64,000 bases of DNA from Rutidosis leptorrhynchoides (Eukaryota; Streptophyta; Magnoliopsida; Asterales; Asteraceae). The DNA lies in NCBI RefSeq assembly GCF_046630445.1, contig NC_092340.1, forward strand, positions 20,376,001 to 20,440,000. Reading direction: 5' to 3'. A program made the translations under genes and the position numbers. The notes beneath the pieces were generated by a model, which did no database searches, was not told the DNA's origin, and saw only the letters and a list, made by a program, of their open reading frames with translations. Numbering within the stretch: the stretch's first letter is position 1; the number at the start of each line of letters is the position of its first letter. This document shows, in pieces, positions 49,380-63,753 of this stretch.

Positions 49380-52011
49380 GTACCTACCCGTTAAATAAAT
49401 TTCGTCGCAAAATTTTAAGCAGTTGGAGGTGTTGACGCATCATCTGGAAATAAGTGCGGGTATTTCTGCTTCATCTAATCTTCACGCTCCCAAGTGAACT
49501 CGGGTCCTCTACGAGCATTCCATCGAATCTTAATGATTGGTATTTTGTTTTGCTTAAGTCCTTTGACCTCACGATCCATTACTTCGACGGGTTCTTCAAC
49601 GAATTGTAGTTTTTCGTTGATTTTAATTTCGTCCAAAGGAATAGTGAGATCTTCTTTAGCTAAGCGTTTCTTCAGATTCGAGACGTGAAAGGTATTATGT
49701 ACGTTGGCTAATTGTTGAGGTAATTCAAGTCGATAAGCTACTGGTCCAACACGGTCAATAATCTTGAATGGTCCAATGTATCTAGGGTTAAGTTTCCCCC
49801 GTTTTCTAAAACGAACAACACCCTTCCAAGGTGATACCTTAAGCACGACCATGTCATCGATTTCAAATTCTAAATCTTTTCTTCTAATGTCCGCGCAGCT
49901 CTTTTGTCGATTTTGGGCGGTTTTCAACCGTTGTTGAATTTGAATGATTTTCTCAGTAGTCTCTTGGATAATTTTCGTACCCGTAATTTGTCTATCCCCC
50001 ACCGCGCTCTAACAAATCGGAGACCTACACTTTCTACCGTAAAGTGCCTCGAACGGTGCCGCCTCAATACTCGAGTGGTAACTGTTGTTGTATGAAAATT
50101 CTGCTAACGGTAGATGTCGATCCCAACCATTTCCAAAATCAATAACACATGCTCGTAGCATATCTTCAAGTGTTTGTATCGTCCTTTCACTCTGCCCATT
50201 AGTTTGTGGATGATAGGCAGTACTCATATCTAGACGAGTCCCCAATGCTTGTTGTAACGTCTGCCAAAATCTTGAAACAAATCTGCCATCCCTATCAGAG
50301 ATAATAGAGACTGGTATTCCATGTCTGGAGATGACTTCTTTCAAGTATACTCGTGCTAAATTCTCCATTTTGTCATCTTCTCTTATTGGCAGGAAGTATG
50401 CTGACTTGGTAAGACGATCGACTATTACACAAATTGTATCATAACCACTTGCAGTCCTTGGCAATTTAGTAATGAAATCCATAGTAATGTTTTCCCATTT
50501 CCATTCCGGGATTTCTGGTTGTTAAAGTAGACCTGATGGTTTCTGATGTTCAGCTTTAACTTTAGAACAAGTTAAGCATTCTCCCACATATGTAGCAATA
50601 TCGGCTTTCATACCCGGCCATCAAAAGTGTTTCTAGAGATCTTGGTATATCTTTCCTGCTTCGGGATGTATTGAATATCTGGTTTTATGTGCTTCCCTAA
50701 GTACCATTTCTCTCACATCTCCAAACTTTGGTACCCAAATTCTTTCAGCTCTATACCAGGTTCCATCTTCCCAAATATTAAGATGTTTCTCCGATCCTTT
50801 GGGTATTTTATCCTTCAAATTACCTTCTTTCAAAACTCCCTGTTGCGCCTCTTTTATTCGAGTAGTGAGGTTAGTATAAATAATTATATTCATAGCTTTT
50901 ACTCGAATAGGTTCCCTGTCTTTTCTACTTAAGGCGTCGGCTACCACATTTGCTTTTCCCGGGTGGTAACGAATCTCGAAGTCGTAATCATTTAATAGCT
51001 CAATCCACCTACGCTGTCTCATGTTCAATTGTTTTTGATCTAATATATTTTGGAGACTTTTGTGGTCGGTATATATGGTACATTTGACCCCATATAAGTA
51101 ATGCCTCCATATTTTTAATGCAAAAACAACAGCGAGGCCTTGCTTTAAAGCGTCACAATAAATCATAAAATCATCATTCCCTTCAGGCAATGACAATATA
51201 GGTGCCGTAGTTAACTTTTTCTTCAACAATTGAAATGATTTTTTTTGCTCATCCTTCCATTCAAATTTCTTCCCTTTATGTGTTAATGCAGTTAAAGATT
51301 TTGCTATTTTGGAAAAATCTTGAATGAATCTTCTATAGTAACCAGCCAATCCTAAAAATTGGCGCATATTCTTCGGAGTTTTCGGGGTTTTCCAGTTTTC
51401 AATGGTTTCAATTTTTGACGGATCAACCTGAATACCTTCTTTGTTCACTACGTGACCGAGGAATTGAACTTCTTCCAACCAAAATGCACACTTTGAAAAC
51501 TTAGCGTACAGTTTTTCCTTTCTCAACAATTCTAGCACTTTTCTCAAATGTTCTTTGTGCTCTTGATCATTCTTTGAGTAAATAAGTATGTCATCGATGA
51601 AAACGATGACAAACTTGTTAAGATATGGTCCACACACTCGGTTCATGAGGTCCATGAAAACAGTTGGTGCGTTAGTTAATCCAAACGGCATAACCATAAA
51701 CTCATAATGACCGTAACGCGTTCTAAATGCAGTCATCGAAATATCATCCTCCTTCACCCGCATTTGATGATACCCTGAACGTAAATAAATCATCGAATAA
51801 ACCGACGAGCTTTGTAGTTGATCAAATAAGTCGTTGATTCTCGGTAGTGGATAATGGTTCTTGATGGTAAGTTTGTTCAACTCTCGGTACTCGATACACA
51901 ATCTGATTGTACCATCCTTATTCTTGAAAAACAAGACAGGAGCTCCTCACGGTGATGTGCTTGGTAGAATAAAACCACGCTCTAAAAGTTCTTGTAACTG
52001 GCTATGTAATT
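49380..52011 (-). pseudogene. pol fragment of element C
   Basis: Minus strand, from RT (51934, with FIDDILIY near 51600) through RNase H to integrase and a chromodomain-like end. Stops include 50633-50635, the conserved Trp just after it (TGA), one in the linker near 50523, 50009-50011 (TAG for Trp) and 49475-49477 (TAG near the C-terminus). RNase H lacks 33 codons in frame near 51132, including the conserved Glu-containing segment. The fragment ends where D begins at 52012, within the region encoding the RT N-terminus. Confidence 0.88.
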
Positions 52012-52865
52012 TGATAATACTAAAAACGAACATATATTTCATAGCATTATTCTTCAAGAAAGACAAGCTTTTAGTTGCAATTGTTCTATTTACAAGTGAT
52101 ATTCGTTTAAATATTAAAAGGTGAAGACAAAAGACAGATTCGACGAATTGAAGATGCAAACGACCAAAAAGCTAAAAAGTACAAAGTACAATCCAAGTGC
52201 TTCAATTTATTGATGAGAAACGTCTCAAAATTACAAGAGTACAAGACGCGAAATGCAAAGTACAAGATATTAAATAGTACGCAAGGACGTTCGAAAATCT
52301 GGAAACGGAACATGAATCAACTATCAACGCGAGACGCAACGGGCCTAAAATTACAAGTCAACAATGCACAAGAATATATTATAATATATATATAATTATA
52401 TAAAATTATATAATATATTATATAATATATATTAAATAATACGAGCAGCCCACGTTTTGGAATCATAAATTGAAGCGATCGCGTAGAGTACTGTTGCTGA
52501 ACACATCTATAAATTGAAGCGAATTATGGCCGAAATATACACACCATATATTATTTATCTCTCACTCTCTTAAATATATATATTTATATTTATATTTTAA
52601 TTATATTTCTAATATTATAGTTTAATAATAATAAGGTTATGTTAGCGAATATTTTAAGTTTGTAAGTCAAAATTCTGTCCGTGTAACACTACGCGATTAA
52701 TACTTATTTTAAGTTATGTTCAACCTTTTTAAATTAATGTCTCGTAGCTAAGTTATTATTATGCTTATTTAAGCCGAAGTAATCGTGATGTTGGACTAAA
52801 TATTAAAGACGGGGTTATTGGGCTTTGTACCATAATTGGGGTTTGGACAAAAGACCAACACTTGT

Positions 52866-53005
52866 GGAAATTGGACTATGGGCTATTAATGGGCTTTATA
52901 TTTGTTTAACTGAATGATAGTTCGTTAATTTAATAGGAAATTGGACTATGGGTTATTAATGGGCTTTATATTTGTTTAACTGAATGATAGTAAGTTAATT
53001 TAATA
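52866..53005 (+). repeat. 70-bp tandem duplication in D LTR
   Basis: Units 52866-52935 and 52936-53005, both beginning GGAAATTGGACTATGGG, differ at only a few bases, so the duplication is young or shared by the family. It lies just upstream of the TATA-like box at 53030. Confidence 0.9.
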
Positions 53006-53029
53006 TAGAGATTTACAATTTGACGTATC

Positions 53030-53037
53030 TATAAATA
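53030..53037 (+). promoter_or_regulatory. TATA-like box in D LTR
   Basis: CTATAAATAGCC context is a strong plant TATA-box match, placed about 1 kb into the LTR and directly after the 70-bp duplication. Its use as a promoter is inferred. Confidence 0.45.
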
Positions 53038-53712
53038 GCCATATACACTCAATCGGATACGATGGGCGAGATATTTATAAATACTAATAATCGTTCATTT
53101 AACCTGACACGGGGATAGATTAATATTCAATGGACTCATTAAAACAGGGGTGGATTACATACAAGGACACTTGGTGTAATTCTTAATAAAGTATTAAAAC
53201 CTTGGATTGCACACAGTCGATAACCTGATGTAATCATTAACAATGTATTAAAACCTTATTACAGTTTAAGTCCCCAATTAATTGGAATATTTGACTTCGG
53301 GTATAAGGATAATTTGACGAGGACACTCGCACTTTATATTTATGACTGATGGACTGTTATGGACAAAAACCAGATGGACATATCGAATAATCCAGGACAA
53401 AGGACAATTAACCCATGGTAATAAATTAAAATCAACACGTTAAACATCATGATTATGGAAGTTTAAATAAGCATAATTCCTTTATTTTATATCTCATCGT
53501 ACTTTTATTTACTGTCATTTTATTTATCGTACTTTAAATTATTGCAGTTTTATTTATCGCACTTTAAATTACCGTCATTTACTTTACGCTTTAAATTAAG
53601 TTATATTTATTTTTAATATTTTACATTAGGTTTTAATTGCGACTTAAGACATAAAATCGACAAACCGGTCATTAAACGGTAAAACCCCCTTTTTATAATA
53701 ATAATAATACTA

Positions 53713-53814
<102 letters not shown>

Positions 53815-55563
53815 AATATAGTTTAAAATAAAAATATAGCGTTAAACTTGGCTAGCTCCCTGCGGAACGAACCGGACTTACTAAAAATTATACTACTTTA
53901 CGATTAGGTACACTGCCTATAGTGTTGTAGCAATGTTTAGGTATATCTATTCTATAAATAAATAAATAATTTGTGTAAAATTGTATCATATTTAATAGTA
54001 TTTCGCAATAAAAATATAACTATTTTGTAAAAATATTTTGTTAAAAAAAAATATAAAAACAAGAAAAAGAAAAATACATATCTATATTTTTAAGTTTAGT
54101 TAAAATTAAAAAGTTTATAATTTTATTTTTCTTTTGTTAAAAATTAAAACTAATAAGTAAGATTTTTTTTAGTATTACATATTATTTTGTAAAATTAAAA
54201 AATCAAAAAAAAAATATATAATAGAAAGTATTCGGGCCACAATACTGTAGCAGCCCAAGAACTGATCTGGAATTCAGGCCCATGCGATCGCATGAGCTGG
54301 ATGCCTTAAATTCATGCAGTCGCATGAGGGCTTCTAATAGCTCTGATCCTTAAACTTGTATGGATTAGGGTTAGTTTTAATAATTATTATTATTAATTAA
54401 TTAGTTAATTAAGGTTTATATATAATAATAATTAGTTTTAGTTTTATTTAATTTATATTTTTAAGTTGTTAATTAGTTTATTAATATATAAAAATTAATA
54501 CTTTTATAAAATAATAATATAAAAATAATATATTTATAAAAATTGTATTTTTATAACTCTAAGTTTTATTTTTAACTTTTGTATCTTTTTATTAGTTTAA
54601 TTTGTAATTTGTATTTTTTTCGTTCGTAATTAGTATAAACTTAGTTTTTGCCATAGTTTTTTTTTTTTTATTTCTAGATTTTTATGCTTTACCGTAAAAT
54701 CCCTTAAGTACTTTTTCTTTAGACTAAGATTTAGGCGCTTTAGAATTTTACGACGTCACTCATTGCTTTAATATTTAATAGAATTTAGTGCCTAATTAAG
54801 TTATTGCCATTTTGGATATAGAATTCCTTTTAAGCTTTAATACCTTTAGACGCAACTTTTAATATTTAGTTTTTAGACTTCTGAGTTTCGACGCTTTACT
54901 TTCTTATTATTATTTTTCGACCTTTTATTTTTAAACGTTTTTCGACGCACTCTTTTTCTTTCTTATTTCTCGATGCTCTAGTTATTTAGGACATAGAATT
55001 TTCTTTATTTTCTTTAAACTTCGACGAAAAATAATTTTAAGTGGTTAAATTGATAGACATCCAAAATTTTCTGGTTCGTAGTTATAGTTGAATTTGTTAG
55101 TGGCGAGTTATGGGCTTCCGATTTAAAGGGTCCTGACTACCTGCTGCATCTATTGGCTATTCGAAACGTGGGCAAAATTAGAAAAGTTTATTAATTTGAT
55201 AACTTATATAATTTTTATCTTTATAACTAATAGGATATTCAGTGAATGCACCGAGCAAAACGTTCACCACCTTTCATACGTTCACCACCTGTAACCAGAT
55301 CAAGACATCTAGCCAATATTGTCGCCGTTGATTTTCTTTAGAATCATCATCTAGTCGACCAAGTACTCCAATTCAAATTTTCGATAATCCATTTTTTTGA
55401 ACCCGACCTCACAATTGAGAATCTGGAAGATATTCAGGGACAATTCAGAGATCCTGAACCACTAATCATTCCTTCTGAACCACAAATTACTCATTCAGAG
55501 ATTGTCGAGGAAGAAACCATTAAGTCAGAATCCTCTAGTGATTCAGATTCAACAATTTCAATC

Positions 55564-56979
55564 ATGGAAAATCTGGAACCTCTAAGTATGGAAGACCGAA
55601 TGAGAGCTAAACGCACTGACCAAGGTCACGCAATTACTCAACCAGACATTAATGCACCAGATTATGAAATCAAAGGACAAATCCTACACATGGTAACTAA
55701 TCAATGCCAATTTAGTGGTGCGCCGAAGGAAGATCCAAACGAACATCTTCGAACCTTTAATAGGATTTGTACTCTGTTCAAAATCAGAGAAGTTGAGGAC
55801 TAACAGATCTATCTCATGTTATTTCCCTGGACTTTAAAGGGAGAAGCCAAAGATTGGTTACAATCGTTACCTGAAGGGGCGATTGATACATGTGATGTTT
55901 TAGTTGAAAAATTTCTTAAACAATTCTTTCCGGCATCTAAAGCCATGAGACGTCAAGGAGAAATAGTTACGTTCACACAGAAGCCAAATGAAACTCTATA
56001 TGAGGCGTGGACAAGATTTGAAAAGTTGTTGAGAGGATGTCCGCAACATGGTTTAGACACTTATCAAATAGTACAAATATTCTATCAAGGATGCGATATT
56101 ACTACACGAAAAGACATCGACATAGCAGCTGGTGGTTCCATTATGAAGAAAACCGCAACTGAAGCTTACAAAATTATTGATAACACAGCTTCCCACTCAC
56201 ATGAGTGGCATCAAGAAAAAGATATCGTTAGATCATCTAAAGCGGCTAGAGCCGATTCTAGCCATGACTTTGATTCCATTTCCGCAAAGATAGATGCTTT
56301 AGAAAGACAAATGGAAAAGATGACTAAAGATATTCATGCAATACGAATTAGTTGTGAGCAGTGTGGAGGACCACATTTGACAAAAGATTGACTCAGTATT
56401 GAACAAACAATGGAACAAAGAGAGAATGTTTCATACATGAACCAAAGACCTGGAAATAATTATCAGAATAATTATCAACCGCCAAGACCAAACTACAATT
56501 AAAACAAGAATTATAACCGAAATGTTCCATACAACAATCAACAAGGTCCTAGCCATCAGCAAGTATCCAATAATACTTACAATCAGCAAAGACCTATTTT
56601 TCCAAATAAACCACCACAAACCGATGATAAAAAGCCAAATTTAGAAGACATGATGTCGAAGCTAGTTGAATCTCAAACTCAATTTTTCACATCTCAGAAA
56701 CAAACTAATGAACAAAATGCTCAAGCATTTAGAAATCAACAAGCTTCAATTCAAAATTTGAAACAAGAAGTGAGTAACCTAGCAAGGTTGATAGGTGAAA
56801 AAAAACTGGGAAGTCTACCCAGCGATACAAATGCTAACCCCCAGAATGAAACAGCCAAAGCCATTACCACGAGAAGTGGTATTACACTTAAACCACCTGA
56901 AATACCTGTAATTTCTGATGACTCTATTCCTACTCCACAAGAAACACAATCTGATCAAGAAAAGGAAACAGATCAGTAG
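55564..56979 (+). pseudogene. Athila-type gag of element D, interrupted
   Basis: Starts MENLEPLSMEDRMRAK. Stops are at 55801 (TAA), 56389 (TGA) and about 56500 (TAA), with a frame change near 56975. The core gag segment 55816-56391 holds the Athila signatures LKGEAKDWL, ETLYEAWTRFEKLLRGCPQHG and AAGGSIMKKT. The zinc-knuckle candidate CEQCGGPHLTKD ends at the TGA at the place where its last Cys is expected. The later part (56400-56900) is a disordered Asn/Gln-rich region and a coiled-coil-like Gln-rich stretch. Confidence 0.85.
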
Positions 56980-57059
56980 TTGAAAAGGTTAATGAAGATA
57001 ATACAGTTAAGGCAAAACCTTATGTTAAACCATACCAACCACCACTTCCTTACCCAAGT

Positions 57060-57770
57060 AAAATGAGAAAAGAAAGACTTGAAGTCGAGTAATCCAAATT
57101 CTTGGATATGTTTAAACAAATAAATGTCAATCTTCCTTTCATTGATGTAATTTCAGGAATGCCTAGGTATGCCAAATTCTTGAAAGATCTAATCACAAAT
57201 AGAAAGAAAATGGAAGAACTCTCGGCTGTTACTATGAATGCTAATTGTTCTGCAGTGCTATTGAATAAACTACCAGAAAAACTTTCAGATCCAGGAAGCT
57301 TCACAATTCCATTTTTTCTGGGAAGTCTTAGTTCAATAGAAGCATTGGCAGACTTAGGTGCTAGTATAAATTTAATGCCGTATTCATTATACGCTAAACT
57401 AGACCTTGGAGAATTGAAACCAACAAGAATAAGCATACAACTAGCAGATCAATCAGTAAAATATCCTAGAGGGATAATGGAGAACATGCTAGTTAAAGTT
57501 GGTACTTTAGTATTTCCAGTAGATTTTATTATTCTGGACATGGAAGAAGATTCTCGAGTTCCTCTTATATTAGGAAGACCATTCTTAAACACGGCTAAAG
57601 CAATAATAGACGTGTTTGGTAAGAAATTGACCCTAAGTATAGAGGAAGAGAGTGTTACCTTTTCTGTTGATAGAGCCATGCAACAACCAAAATCTGCAGA
57701 TGATACATGTTATTATATTCAAACTATAGATTCACATGCAGAATTGTTAGAAGAATTTCCAGAATTATAA
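57060..57770 (+). pseudogene. Protease region of element D
   Basis: Retroviral-type aspartic protease of the Athila kind: ALADLGASINLMPYSLY (catalytic Asp in DLGAS; most retroelements have DSGA or DTGA), flap-like region, and PLILGRPFLNTAKA near the end. Open from 57102 to the stop at 57768, preceded by a TAA at about 57089-57091. Confidence 0.82.
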
Positions 57771-57962
57771 GGAACAGGAGAATGTTCTTTAGGAGAAGGG
57801 ACTGAACCAACTGATGAAGCTGAAATGTTAGCTGCACTCATGGCTAATGAATATGAACCAACAACAGAAGAACTTCAAATGCTAAAAGATAAAGACGGAT
57901 ATTGATACAAATCCTCGATAGAAGAACCACCGATATTAGAGTTAAAGCCACTTCCAAACCAT

Positions 57963-59557
57963 TTGGAATACGCTTATTTACATGGTGAATCTGAATTACC
58001 TGTAATAATATCATCTTCTCTTACGGAAAATGAAAAATATCGACTCATTACTATGCTAAAAGCTCATAAACCAGCTATTGCATGGAAGATTCATGATATT
58101 AAAGTAATAAGTCCTTCATATTGCACACACAAAATCCTTATGGAAGAAGGTCATAAAACCTATGTGCAACGCCAACGAAGACTAAATCCTAATATGCAAG
58201 ATGTTGTTAAGAAAGAAATTATTAAACTGCTTGATGCAGGATTAATTTATCCAATCTCTGATAGTCCATGGGTAAGCCCAGTTCAATGCGTACCTAAGAA
58301 GGGTGGCATGACTGTCATCACAAATGAAAAAAATGAGCTTATTCCTACTAGGACTGTAACAGGATGGCGTGTTTGTATTGATTATAGAAAATTAAATGAC
58401 GCCACCAGAAAAGATCACTTTCCCTTACCTTTCATTGATCAAATATTGGAAAGATTAGCCGGAAACAGTTACTATTGTTTTCTTGACGGTTTTTCGGATA
58501 TTTTCAAATTCCAATAGCACCCGAGGACCAAGAAAAAACCACCTTCACGTGCCCTTATGGTACTTTTTCTTACAAACGCATGCCATTTGGACTTTGCAAC
58601 GCCCCTGCAACCTTTCAAAGGTGCATGTTGGCGATTTTTTATGACATGATAGAAGAATGCATGGAAGTTTTCATGGATGACTTTTCAGTCTTCGGTGATA
58701 ATTTTGAAACATGTCTAGTTAATCTTGAACGAATGCTTATTAGATGCGAACAATCAAATCTAGTTCTTAATTGGGAGAAATGCCATTTCATGGTTAAAGA
58801 AGGCATCGTTCTTGGTCATAAAATTTCAAAGGATGGAATTGAAGTGGATAGAGCTAAAGTAGATATAATTGCTAAACTTCCACATCCCACCAATGTTAGA
58901 GGAGTTAGGAGTTTTTTAGGGCATGTCGGTTTTTACCGACGTTTCATAAAAGACTTTTCTAAAATTGCCACTCCTATGAATAAACTCCTAGAAAAGGATG
59001 CTCCATTCATCTTTTCGGATGAATGCATCAAATCTTTTAATATTCTTAAAGAAAAACTCACTAATGCACCGATCATAATAAATCCAAATTGGAATCTACC
59101 ATTTGAACTTATGTGCGATGCAAGTGATTTTGCAATGGGAACCGGTTTAGGACAAATGATTGAAAAACAATTTCAACCTATTTATTAAGCTAATAAGATG
59201 TTATAAGGAGCACAAACGAACTACACAACAACTGAAAAAGAACTCCTTGCTATTGTCTTTGCTTTTGACAAATTTTGTTCATATCTCGTTCTAGCAAAAA
59301 CGGTGGTCTATACTGACCATTCTGCTCTTAGATACCTATTTTCAAAACAAGATGCCAAACCAAGATTAATCCGTTGGATCTTACTCTTACAAGAGTTCGA
59401 TATTGAAATCCGAGACAAAAAGGGAGCAGAAAATCTCGCAGCTGATCATCTTTCTCGTCTTGAAAATCCCGAATTAGAAGTTCTAAATGAATCGGCTATA
59501 CAAGATAACTTTCCTGATGAATATCTTTTGAAAATTGATTATAATGAAATTCTATGA
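57963..59557 (+). pseudogene. RT and RNase H of element D
   Basis: RT fingers/palm start at 57963. A one-base deletion near 58494 shifts the frame just after the first palm motif (CFLDGFS). RT continues in the other frame at 58518 with MPFGLCNAPATFQR and the active-site FMDDFSVFG near 58672. RNase H starts near 59110 (LMCDASD), is stopped at 59186 (TAA replacing Tyr) and resumes to 59557 with [10 protein letters not shown] and [11 protein letters not shown]. Confidence 0.85.
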
Positions 59558-60295
59558 TTTGCAGACTATGCAAACTACTTAGTATGTGGATTTCTTGAAA
59601 AAGGGTTGTCGTACCAAAAACGAAAGAAATTTTTTAGTGATATAAAACACTATTTCTGGGAAGATCCACATTTGTTTAAAAGTTGTCCCGATAGAATAAT
59701 ACGCCGATGTGTATTCGGAGATGAAGCTAGTCAAATCTTAAACCATTGTCACACAGGACCAACAGGAAGGCATTATGGGCCTCAACTTACAGCAAGAAAA
59801 GTCTATGACGCTGGATTCTATTGGCCTACAATTTTCAAAGACGCACACCTTCTTTGTAAATCCTGTGATGCTTGTCAAAGGGCCGAAAAAATAAGTCAAC
59901 GTGATGAAATGCCACAAAATGTCATTCAAGTATGTGAAGTATTTGACGTTTGGGGTATTGACTTTATGGGTCCATTTCCAAAATCTCATAATAATCTCTA
60001 CATTCTCGTTGCCATTGATTATGTATCTAAATAGGCGGATGCACAAGCTCTCCCAACTAACGATGCACGAGTTTTAGTCAACTTTTTAAAACGTCTTTTT
60101 GCTAGGTTCGGAACACCGAAAGCTTTAATGAGTGATCGGGGTACTCATTTTTGTAATAATCAACTTGAGAAAGTTCTCAAAAGATACGGAGTAACTCATA
60201 AAATCTCAACCGCTTATCATCCACAAACAAGTGGACAAGTTGAAAATATCAACCGAGCATTAAAACGTATTCTAGAGAAAACCGTAGGATCAAAT
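59558..60295 (+). pseudogene. Integrase of element D, cut by element E
   Basis: Zinc region with HHCC spacing ([21 protein letters not shown]), then catalytic-core landmarks GIDFMGPFP (first Asp), MSDRGTHF (second Asp) and TAYHPQTSGQVEN (Glu). A TGA opens the segment (59555-59557, at a Trp position) and a TAG at about 60032 replaces another Trp. Sequence stops at 60295, where the LTR of E starts. Confidence 0.85.
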
Positions 60296-63200
60296 TGTAG
60301 TGACCCGAACTTTTCCATGTTTATATATATTAATTGAGATTGATATTTACATGATTAAATGTTTCCAACATGTTAAGCAATCAAACTTGTTAAGACTTGA
60401 TTAATTGAAATAGGTTTCATATAGACAATTGACCACCCAAGTTGACCGGTGATTCACGAACGTTAAAACTTGTAAAAACTATATGATGACATATATATGG
60501 TTATATATATAGTTAACATGATATTATGATAAGTAAACATATCATTAATTATATTAACAATGAACTACATATGTAAAAACAAGACTACTAACTTAATGAT
60601 TTTGAAACGAGACATATATGTAACGATTATCGTTGTAACGACATTTAATGTATATATATCATATTAAGAGATATTCGTACATCATAATATCATGATAGTA
60701 TAATAATTTAAAATCTCTTTTGATATTATAAACATTGGGTTAACAACATTTAACAAGATAGTTAACCTAAAGGTTTCAAAACAACATTTACATGTAACGA
60801 CTAACGATGACTTAACGACTCAGTTAAAATGTATATACATGTAGTGTTTTAATATGTATTTATACACTTTTGAAAGACTTCAATACACTTATCAAAATAC
60901 TTCTACTTAACAAAAATGCTTACAATTACATCCTCGTTCAGTTTCATCAACAATTCTACTCGTATGCTCCCGTATTCGTACTCGTACAATACACAGCTTT
61001 TAGATGTATGTACTATTGGTATATACACTCCAATGATCAGCTCTTAGCAGCCCATGTGAGTCACCTAACACATGTGGGAACCATCATTTGGCAACTAGCA
61101 TGAAATATCTCATAAAATTACAAAAATATGAGTAATCATTCATGACTTATTTACATGAAAACAAAATAACATATCCTTTATATCTAATCCATACACCAAC
61201 GACCAAAAACACCTACAAACACTTTCATTCTTCAATTTTCTTCATCTAATTGATCTCTCTCAAGTTCTATCTTCAAGTTCTAAGTGTTCTTCATAAATTC
61301 CAAAAGTTCTAGTTTCATAAAATCAAGAATACTTTCAAGTTTGCTAGCTCACTTCCAATCTTGTAAGGTGATCATCCAACCTCAAGAAATCTTTTTTTCT
61401 TACAGTAGGTTATCATTCTAATACAAGGTAATAATCATATTCAAAGTTTGGTTCAATTTCTATAACTATAACAATCTTATTTTAAGTGATGATCTTACTT
61501 GAACTTGTTTTCGTGTCATGATTCTGCTTCAAGAACTTCGAGCCATCCAAGGATCCATTGAAGCTAGATCCATTTTTCTCTTTTCCAGTAGGTTTATCCA
61601 AGGAACTTAAGGTAGTAATGATGTTCATAACATCATTCGATTCATACATATAAAGCTATCTTATTCGAAGGTTTAAACTTGTAATCACTAGAACACAGTT
61701 TAGTTAATTCTAAACTTGTTCGCAAACAAAAGTTAATCCTTCTAACTTGACTTTTAAAATAAACTAAACACATGTTCTATATCTATATGATATGCTAACT
61801 TAATGATTTAAAACCTGGAAACACGAAAAACACCGTAAAACCAGATTTACGCCGTCGTAGTAACACCGCGGACTGTTTTGGGTTAGTTAATTAAAAACTA
61901 TGATAAACTTTGATTTAAAAGTTGTTATTCTGAGAAAATGATTTTTATTATGAACATGAAACTATATCCAAAAATTATGGTTAAACTCAAAGTGGAAGTA
62001 TGTTTTCTAAAATGGTCATCTAGACGTCGTTCTTTCGACTGAAATGACTACCTTTACAAAAATGACTTGTAACTTATTTTTCCGACTATAAACCTATACT
62101 TTTTCTATTTAGATTCATAAAATAGAGTTCAATATGAAACCATAGCAATTTGATTCACTCAAAACGGATTTAAAATGAAGAAGTTATGGGTAAAACAAGA
62201 TTGGATAATTTTTCTCATTTTAGCTACGTGAAAATTAGTAACAAATATATTCCAACCATAACTTAATCAACTTGTATTGTATATTATGTAATCTTGAGAT
62301 ACCATAGACACGTATACAATGTTTCGACGTATCATGTCGACACATCTATATATATTTCGGAACAACCATAGACACTCTATATGTGAATGTTGGAGTTAGC
62401 TATACAGGGTTGAGGTTGATTCCAAAATATGTATAGTTTGAGTTGTGATCAATACTGAGATACGTATACACTGGGTCGTGGATTGATTCAAGATAATATT
62501 TATCGATTTATTTCTGTATATCTAACTGTGGACAACTAGTTATAGGTTACTAACGAGGACAGCTGACTTAATAAACTTAAAACATCAAAATATATTAAAA
62601 GTGTTGTAAATATATTTTGAACATACTTTGATATATATGTATATATTGTTATAGGTTCGTGAATCAACCAGTGGCCAAGTCTTACTTCCCGACGAAGTAA
62701 AAATCTGTGAAAGTGAGTTATAGTCCCACTTTTAAAATCTAATATTTTTGGGATGAGAATACATGCAGGTTTTATAAATGATTTACAAAATAGACACAAG
62801 TACGTGAAACTACATTCTATGGTTGAATTATCGAAATCGAATATGCCCTTTTTATTAAGTCTGGTAATCTAAGAATTAGGGAACAGACACCCTAATTGAC
62901 GCGAATCCTAAAGATAGATCTATCGGGCCCAACAAGCCCCATCCAAAGTACCGGATGCTTTAGTACTTCGAAATTTATATCATATCCGAAGGGTGTCCCG
63001 GAATGATGGGGATATTCTTATATATGCATCTTGTTAATGTCGGTTACCAGGTGTTCACCATATGAATGATTTTTATCTCTATGTATGGGATGTGTATTGA
63101 AATATGAAATCTTGTGGTCTATTGTTACAATTTGATATATATAGGTTAAACCTATAACTCACCAACATTTTTGTTGACGTTTAAAGCATGTTTATTCTCA

Positions 63201-63544
63201 GGTGAATACTAAGAGCTTCCGCTGTTGCATACTAAAATAAGGACAAGATTTGGAGTCCATGTTTGAATGATATTGTGTAAAAACTGCATTCAAGAAACTG
63301 ATTTCGATGTAACATATTTGTATTGTAAACCATTATGTAATGGTCGTGTGTAAACAGGATATTTTAGATTATCATTATTTGATAATCTACGTAAAGCTTT
63401 TTAAACCTTTATTTATGAAATAAAGGTTATGGTTTGTTTTAAAATGAATGCAGTCTTTGAAAAACGTCTCATATAGAGGTCAAAACCTCGCAACGAAATC
63501 AATTAATATGGAACGTTTTTAATCAATAAGAACGGGACATTTCA
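60296..63544 (+). repeat. 5' LTR of element E
   Basis: 3249 bp with TG...CA ends. Shares B-type blocks (for example ACTAGTTATAGGTTACTAAC near 62536) and lacks the A-type ones. Confidence 0.93.
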
Positions 63545-63546
63545 GT

Positions 63547-63558
63547 TGGTATCCGAGC
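63547..63558 (+). other. Primer-binding site of element E
   Basis: TGGTATCCGAGC, identical to A and B, two bases after the LTR. Confidence 0.85.
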
Positions 63559-63753
63559 GTTGGTCTTAGAGAACCAGAATTTTGCATTAGTGTGTCTTAT
63601 CGAGTTTGTTAGGATGCATTAGTGAGTCTGGACTTCGACCGTGTTTACTTGAAAAATGATTGCTTAACAAATTTTGTTGGAAACTATATATTTTTAACAT
63701 GTGAATATTATGTGATATATTAATCTCTTAACGCGTTTGATATTATGTGATAG

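Larger units (their letters stand above)
32666..52011 (-). mobile_element. Element C: partial A-family element, host of B and D
   Basis: Minus strand. The LTR begins at 32666 (TGAAATGTCCCGTTC), is interrupted by B after 33179, resumes at 46351 and ends GGGTCACTACA at 49379. The internal region then runs from the polypurine region into integrase, RNase H and RT, until the Athila-type element D begins at 52012. It is more diverged from A, B and E than those are from each other, consistent with older age. Its gag, extra ORFs and other LTR are not in the window. Confidence 0.85.
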
